In this document: piece by piece, positions 57,912 through 64,000 of the stretch
How positions within the stretch are numbered: position 1 is the first letter of the stretch
Layout: every line of letters starts with the position of its first letter
NCBI GenBank assembly: GCA_036362985.1
Contig: JAYGXS010000008.1
Coordinates: 18,980,925 to 19,044,924 of the forward strand
Reading direction: 5' to 3'
Length of the DNA stretch: 64,000 nt
DNA from: Ligula intestinalis
Taxonomy: Eukaryota; Platyhelminthes; Cestoda; Diphyllobothriidea; Diphyllobothriidae
The notes under the pieces: generated by a model
The model's input: only the letters and a program-made list of their open reading frames with translations
Database searches by the model: none
Told to the model about the DNA's origin: nothing
Position numbers and translations under genes: made by a program

Positions 57912-58337
57912 CTAACGATTCATTTCTTGACCTCTTCTACGTTCTGGAGAGACGTTTTTACTCTCAGTGTGAGAAATAGGAGGAAGTCGCACAGGGATAG
58001 GTCGAACGAGTGCAGATGTATTACTCCACTGACATACCTTTTTCGTCAAAAAACTGGCTGATTTTGAATGGTGTGTGGAAAGGCACGTTGGTGTGTGTGT
58101 GTGTGCTCCCTTCCCATTGCCATAATTCAGAAGCTGTGGAGCAAACTTATCCACGAGGCACCTCCTGCGTCTTTTCTTCTTTTGGTATGAATTCCAGGAA
58201 AGTTTGCCTTTTTCCTCTCCTTCGTCGATAGTTCTGCGGTGATCAAACACTGTCATTTCTGGCTGTCCTGGCGGTTGAGGTACGATACAAACGGGGTTCA
58301 TCTTCAGGTGACCCTTGGGCATTTCTGAATCAGGCAA
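57912..58337 (-). mobile_element. Mariner-like transposase remnant, catalytic half
   Basis: Across two frames the minus strand reads FKISQFFDEKG, then HSFDLSLCDFLLFLTLRVK and QNVEEVKK. This is the mariner block HPPYSPDLSPCDFFLFP..K, containing the last catalytic Asp, with HDNARPH-like sequence just upstream. A 141-codon frame overlaps it out of register, so it is frameshifted. Confidence 0.6.
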
Positions 58338-58670
58338 AATTCCTGCCTGACTTACAACTTCCTTCCAAGTGATTTTTTCTCTCTCTCTGCTTTCTGTAAT
58401 AAGAAATAGAAGGTGATGTGGACATTTTGCTCTTTAACGTTTGTTATCGTAAACTGACTAAGAGCGTTGGGAGGGGATTGAATAAAACAACCACTATGTC
58501 TGCTATTCATGGGAACACTGCTTTGCCAAATGAACAGGAAGTGTGCCTAGTAAACGTACCTAGCGGGAGAAGATACAGTTCTTCTAGAGTAATGGTGTTA
58601 AGTGCCTACTGCGATTTTTCTTCCTTAAACTCTTTTGCGTTATGAAAACGGTTCTCCCTCTAGGTTTCAC

Positions 58671-59074
58671 TTTATACTTAGGAATGATGAGAAGTTTCAG
58701 GAGAGCTAGATTGGGCGAGTACGGAGGTGCGAGAAACCATTGGGATGGTGTCTTCGTCAAAATTTAATTGATTTTGAACGCGTGGATAGGCACGTTTTCC
58801 TGGTGATGTCAGGTCAATTTTTCCTCATTGTCTCACGCATTTGACTATTTCTGAACCAAGTCAAACACGCGTTAATTCTTGCCAGGCTTAGAGCTTCCTT
58901 CCCGTAGGCTTCCCGAAAGTGTTTGGCCGCTGCTGTTGTGTTCTTTAACAGGAAGCAAAATTTGATGTTTGTGCGTTGCTCCTCAGTGCTTTTCATAACC
59001 AAGACATTGTCGAGTGCATTGGGTGCAGGGTTACTAAAAATAAGACCCTCTCGCATGAATTGTAAATCAGGCAT
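58671..59074 (-). mobile_element. Mariner-like remnant, N-terminal HTH joined to catalytic block
   Basis: The minus frame 59074-58814 includes EEQRTNIKFCFLLKNTTAAA, HFREAYGKEALSLARI and CLTWFRNSQMRET, the mariner N-terminal helix-turn-helix (EQR..IKFC.KL.K...E....AYG.EALSR). It is followed almost at once by APPYSPNLALLKLLIIPKYK-like sequence near 58690-58740, so the middle of the transposase has been deleted. Confidence 0.75.
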
Positions 59075-59099
59075 CCCACAACAAGGTAAATTTATTCAG

Positions 59100-59190
59100 T
59101 AAATTTTCGAGACTAGTTCCCCAGCTTGGAGGGGCAAACTCCGACGATGCGTGTTCTGTCCCATGCGAAGGTGTGTCCTGTATCAAGGCT
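59100..59190 (-). repeat. Inverted duplicate of PLE-associated sequence
   Basis: The reverse complement GCATGGGACAGAACACGCATCGTCGGAG matches + strand 59654-59682 (ACATGGGACAAAACACGCATCGTCGGAG). This places an inverted piece of the downstream PLE fragment 0.5 kb upstream of it. Confidence 0.6.
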
Positions 59191-59499
59191 ATGCATAGGC
59201 ACTTTGAATAAATGGTCAGGTCTATTCACTGTCAGTTAGTGCTCGTGACTGTGAGTGGTGACGGACCTTCCTATTTGGTCAAAGTATATGGTATCACAAC
59301 AACCTAACGAAAAGGAGCTAGATGTCTGCACTCAGACACTATAAACAAATACATGACGGATTCTTCCTTATATACAAAATTATCTGAACTTGTTGAAAAA
59401 CACTTGGGGAAATACAAAATAAAAAGGGCGCACAAACCTATGACTACTTTACACGCCCAGCATGTACACCCTGTGGATAGGATGGGCTATCTCGATAAG

Positions 59500-59820
59500 A
59501 AAAAAAGTTGTTTACAAGTTCCTGTGCGAAGCTGGTGATACTGTATACGGTGGCCAAACAGAAGGCCCATGTATACGCATATTCACGAGCACCAACTTGC
59601 AGTGAAAAGACGTGATCATTTATCTGGCGTGGCCTTGATACAGAACACAGCTTCACATGGGACAAAACACGCATCGTCGGAGCTTGCTCCTCCAAAAAGG
59701 CAGATAATTTCTTGAAATCATGCACTCCGATGATTCATGCATCAACCGATACAGAGTTAGATGGAATCTACGAACACCTCAAAGAACTATCGAAGAGACG
59801 GGAGCCGAGCAATATGGATC
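59500..59820 (+). mobile_element. Penelope-like GIY-YIG endonuclease remnant
   Basis: The + strand reads VVYKFLCEAGDTVYGGQTEG, then after a one-base shift IHEHQLAVKRRDHLSGVALI and NTASHGTKHASSELAPPKR. This keeps the Y..Y.GQT and I.EH elements of the PLE nuclease. The following text is stop-containing. Antisense frames are shadows. Confidence 0.72.
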
Positions 59821-60027
59821 ATCATAAACCACAGCTACTAATCAGTGTTCACTCCATATTGATTTTTCGCATACGTTTGAACTTTTAATTGTTCGTTGCA
59901 CATTCTCTCTAGTTTGAAGATGAGCTGAGGAACCAATCTCGAACTCTGAGACACACGGCTTTTTGATTGATTTTAAATATTGCCGTTTTAGAGGAACATG
60001 CATTTGTTGATTAACTTTCACTGATCG

Positions 60028-60100
60028 CTAACAGAACTCACTCGTCCCGCTCTGCCTTGGGGTCCATTCCCGAGCCCCACCAGCAGCTGCAGAGCAGCTA
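60028..60100 (+). repeat. Short dispersed repeat R4, copy b
   Basis: Partner of 53165-53260; ends eight bases before the LTR at 60108. Confidence 0.5.
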
Positions 60101-60107
60101 GTAGTCT

Positions 60108-60545
60108 TGTAGTGGGTCGTGCCTGGCCGACTAGCTCGCGTCGAATTGCACTTTCCCAAAGGCTCACCGATACAGTTTTTCGACGTCTCGATCAGCCAAT
60201 CACGGTTCCCGCATCTACGCGGTTTGGGTCAAGCTATGGATAGCAAGCTTGCACGCGTTCCCGACGCAAGCTGCTTCTTTGCCGAAAATCTCCAGGCCGA
60301 CCTAGCCAATGGACGCGCTTTCTCTCTCTGTCTTCTGGCCTGATTGCTACTAAGGCCTCACTTGGGACCCGGTTGATCTCCTTGGTGGTCGGGCTCTCCC
60401 AAGTAAATCTTTTCTGATCTATTCTCCTTACCCTTGTGTACACAATATACTCTTCCCACTACTCTGGCCTTCACGGACTTCTCCTCTACTAAGTAACCAT
60501 GCTCTGAAGATCGCAGTTGCTGGGTTTGACTCACTTAACCCCCTG
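60108..60545 (+). mobile_element. CsRn1-like LTR, family A, 3'-eroded
   Basis: TGTAGTGGGTCGTGCCTGGCC, GACGTCTCGATCAGCCAATCACGG and TCTCCAGGCCGACCTAGCCAATG match the LTR at 56136; the U5 end (GAAGATCGCAGTTGCTGGG) is diverged. No primer site follows, so it is a solo or orphan LTR. Confidence 0.68.
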
Positions 60546-62015
60546 CGATAGTCTAGGCGCAATAGCATTGCCGGCATCGTTACTTTGGTTTTCATTCGAG
60601 AATTATTTCAACGCCCGGCTCTAGCCAAAATCAGCACAAAGTCTGACATGTGCTGGGCTTTTCCCCTCCCCCCCCGTAGGTTAGAGACCGGAAAATAATC
60701 GAAGGATTGATGCACTTCTACTGCTTTCGTAGGACAACACGTCTTTTCTACAATGCATCATCGAAGGAATGATGCATTTTGATGTTGAACTATTTACCAA
60801 TTTCTGCGAGCTTAAACTCATCGTCCATGATAAGAGCGTCTTTACGCTCATACAAGCTTAACAATATATATATGAATCACTCTGCGTACTTGGACAATTG
60901 TGAATATGAGGTCAAATGAATAATGTATCAAGCATCCCAAAGCAACCCATACCTAAAACTAACATACTAAAATCTGAAGTGCTGATTTCATTCAGACATC
61001 TAGTTTGAAGAATCTGAAGTGACATGGACATGAATGAATAAGTGACAATTTGGAAAATCCGTCGAAAGTATACCTATTGCTCAAGTTCTTTTTTTTACCA
61101 ATAACGATTTACGTGAATGGCAGACCCAGTGCTCTGACGAAAGTCAGCACAATACCACGCACAAAAAACTCTAGTAAAGCAACCATTTCATTTTTCATGT
61201 ATGCATAACGCTTTTAACCAACTCTCTGAGAATTAAAGCATGAAGGAGCTGCTGGGAATACCTCAGTTCTTACGATGAGTCATCTCAGAGCTGGCGGTAT
61301 AGGGCCGAAAATGATATCGGCTTGGAGTATGCATTGCCTTAAAGCCGCCCCCTGATTCTCGGACTCCACTATTCGTTGGAGTAACATAAACACAGTCAAA
61401 CTGATTCACAGACAGCAGACTTCACATGCAGTCCGGCCAGAGAACAGTGATCTTGGTTCGGGACCCGCGAGAAATGAGCGGATACGTCATTTGGTTAGCC
61501 CCCAGCCCCTCCCCCTAATGAGAAAAAATTAATCACTGTGTAAATGTCCGCTGCATCATCTACCAGCCGGCGGGACCCACATGCCATTTATGAGGGCGGG
61601 AGACCCCGCAGTTGAAGAACTACGAGTGCGTAGGCCGGGGAAGGATGTGACGTAGTACGGTCTGTGCTTGTAAAAACAAAGCTTCAGCCGGTCTCAGCTG
61701 GCAGTCGAATTTTAAAACGGTAGTTGAATTCTCAGGGCAGTCGACCGTACGTCGAATCGGCTATCAACCATGCAAGTATTCACAGTAAACAGTTCACCTC
61801 TCCCCCTCCCCTTCACCATCTTGGGGTGGTCGCTCAGTTGAACCTCCCCCCCAACATAAAACTAAGCTATAACCAAGGTCTAAATCACGACAGTTCAACC
61901 ATTGATTGTGACGAGGTCCACAGCAGGGTGGTGCAGGGACGGTGACGTGCGCTGGATTGTAATGAGAGCAGACTTGCGCTGCATCTTCGTCACCCTCGGT
62001 TCCACTCCCCCCCCC
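60546..62015. other. No gene seen
   Basis: Includes a perfect 10-bp hairpin (AATGCATCAT, 60752-60761, with ATGATGCATT, 60769-60778) whose sequence ATCGAAGGA-TGATGCA also occurs once just upstream at 60699-60716. C-rich runs occur at 60667-60676 and just before the gap. Confidence 0.45.
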
Positions 62016-62115
62016 NNNNNNNNNNNNNNNNNNNNNNNNNNNNNNNNNNNNNNNNNNNNNNNNNNNNNNNNNNNNNNNNNNNNNNNNNNNNNNNNNNNNN
62101 NNNNNNNNNNNNNNN
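62016..62115. other. Assembly gap (100 N)
   Basis: Exactly 100 N, the usual placeholder for a gap of unknown size, starting inside a poly-C run. Confidence 0.98.
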
Positions 62116-64000
62116 AGAACATTCGTTGCTACCAAGGAAACTCCCGCCCAAAAATCTAGCTGCACATGTGCGCAAAGTTTGAGCTGAGCAGAACCCGCAT
62201 CTAGCATCTTGTGCGCTGCCAAAACAACAATAACAACCTAGAGTTGGTAAATTCGCCAGTGAGAATGTTATGATTTTTGCTGATGTTGATGTTGGAAAGT
62301 TCTGTTTTTCGCGGAAGAAGACGAAACTGGTGCTAGTTACGAAGAGCCATCTTGTCTGGAGCAAATCTAAGGCCCTGTGCTCATTCTTCTGCCATACGAT
62401 GCGTCGCAGCGCTCAAAATAATGCATCCACTGCCCAAGAGGCGACACTTATGAGACTTTCATGTTGTCCGCTGCAGCTCATATTTACTGACCTTCACGAT
62501 ATGCAATTCTTCAATCTAAAACAGGGCAGAGGGCTTTGCTATCATTGTGGAGCGTCGGTATGCCGCACTGTCGAAGCTCTTAGTCATTTTGACATATTAA
62601 GTCGTCCTTCTGCGGTTTTTTTAGAAAGTGAGTTACTTGTGTTTCTATATGATTCTCATCCTATTCAACATTGTCAAACGATACCTTGTCCAGCACTGTC
62701 ATCCATGTTGTCCGTTCATCCGCACGGATATGTTTTAATTTCTCTATTACAAACCTGGGTATTTCTGGCCACTGTTCAAGTACTCATAAGAGCAATTAAC
62801 TAGCATATTCCTTTGAGTGCTGTACCTACTCGTTGAAAGGGGGCTGAAGGTCATGCGCTTGATTGAGCGGTGTTTCGAGCTCGTGTTTGCTGTATAAAAC
62901 AATGGAGTTCCTACCTTATCGAACTCGTAATAAGAAGAATTTAGTTCAACGGAATATAATCTAGATGTATATACGCATTGAAGTCGACTTGCAAGTCTCA
63001 TCCTGGTGAAACCGCCGATTAGCATCTTACGGCGTTGCTAGGTCAACCTAACTTGCTCCTTGTCCACACATAGAATACACGTTTGGCCACTTAAACAGGA
63101 CAAAGGAATGACAACGACCGGCAATAAATACGTTTTGACACCAAATTTCGTAAAAATTAAGTTGATTTTTCAGGTATGTTCAACGGTTAGGTTTAATGGT
63201 TAGATTTAGTGTCAGGATTTTGTAAAAGCTACAATATAGGTTCGAGTTAACTGTAAGATTTCCATTTTGGGGTAGGGCATTGGCTATGCTGAAGGTGAGA
63301 CTTGGTGGGGTTACAGTTATTAGAGGGGAATATATATCCTTCCTGAAATTTATCCTGAGGAAAGCATTTTAAAGTGGACGGGGTATTTTTATGCCTGTGT
63401 CTTGTTCAGCAGTTGTATAAGTACTGCAACTACATCAGAGACACTGGAGACTACTCCGGACGCGAATGTCCGAGCACGAAGCAAAAATAAGGAGTTAAGA
63501 CGCTAAATCCCAGGTCGCGCACTCGACGGGCCCCGGCCGTGTTTAACGAAGTTGAGATCCTCGTAGGAGTTGACAACCACGTGAGCTGCAAGCTGCTTGA
63601 GTCATGGTTCTAAAGGCTTACAGTCACTTAACAAGCAAAACGAATTGAAGTTCCCTTACTCCTTATTAAAACATTGTCTGAGCAAGAGAATCCGTCACTT
63701 GAGAAAGGCCGGACCGAGAAAAACCTTCGACAACAGCGAACAATATTTTCGAGTAATTTGTGAGCCCACATCCAACTCGGACAACGAAATCGTGATAATG
63801 ACCGACTCGAAAGCGGGCTGTCAAACTATCATAGCAACAAGATGTTGTGACGGGAGCTGGATATCATAGTGCACATGTAGGCCGCTACAAACTACAAATA
63901 TTGCATATTATGTGCATATATGACATCTATCTGTGCGGGTATCCCATTATTTTACGGTTACCTATGACTGAGGGTTCTCGAAAGAATCGGGAACGGCAAG
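62116..64000. other. Right end, one orphan ORF, no recognised gene
   Basis: A 177-codon + frame at 62270-62803 is the longest here. It is cysteine- and histidine-containing (for example GLCYHCGASVCRTVEAL) but matches no domain I know, and its last third looks like random T-rich translation. A 90-codon frame at 63597-63869 ends NEIVIMTDSKAGCQTII and is also unassigned. Neither has supporting splice structure. Confidence 0.4.

Overview
This is a repeat-rich animal genome window and almost certainly comes from a parasitic flatworm. It best fits a large-genome tapeworm of the diphyllobothriidean type, but a trematode cannot be excluded. The grounds are three intron-containing metazoan genes, 29-40 nt micro-introns next to kilobase introns, and a dense mix of decayed CR1/Jockey-like and RTE-like LINEs, Penelope-like elements (PLEs), CsRn1-like Ty3/Gypsy LTRs, mariner and hAT debris. 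There are no operons or bacterial signals. Two assembly gaps interrupt it (13149-13627 and 62016-62115).

Three real genes can be reconstructed exon by exon. (1) ARP3 (ACTR3), + strand, 21331-30641: ten exons that splice to exactly 418 codons plus a stop, including a 44-nt first exon. (2) HPF1 (histone PARylation factor 1), - strand, 34513-31986: seven exons, 377 residues, with four introns of 31-35 nt and two of 530-730 nt. It converges tail-to-tail on ARP3. (3) An Emi1/Emi2-type APC/C inhibitor (FBXO5/FBXO43 family), + strand, about 47265-49880: DSG-like degron, F-box, KEN box, D-box, zinc-binding region and a C-terminal LRRL tail. Its 5' end was not found. A possible fourth gene of unknown function lies at 1868-2659, where two reading frames are joined by a well-formed 29-nt intron.

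Layout. 1-5 kb: a ~1 kb foldback element, the orphan ORF cluster, a LINE tail, a second foldback, and a 255-bp hAT-type MITE with an 8-bp target duplication. 5-10 kb: AT-rich, with a tRNA-like relic and a hammerhead-ribozyme-like motif. 10-20.5 kb: three LINE remnants, a (TAG)35 array beside the first gap, and opposed PLE fragments. 21-35 kb: ARP3 and HPF1. 35-46 kb: LTR copies, one well-preserved LINE, LINE and PLE fragments and a possible solo LTR. 47-50 kb: the Emi gene. 50-64 kb: SINE-like repeats, PLE endonuclease remnants, a two-LTR gag-only element, mariner pieces and unassigned DNA.

The genes have unrelated cellular roles (actin nucleation, PARP1/2-dependent ADP-ribosylation, cell-cycle control) and do not form a system. 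The most unusual content is the set of four hammerhead-like motifs (one directly downstream of a PLE endonuclease, one inside an ARP3 intron), LTRs that share R-U5 but carry unrelated U3, and the complete degron/ZBR/RL-tail architecture of the Emi protein. All homology calls are by eye; no database search was possible.
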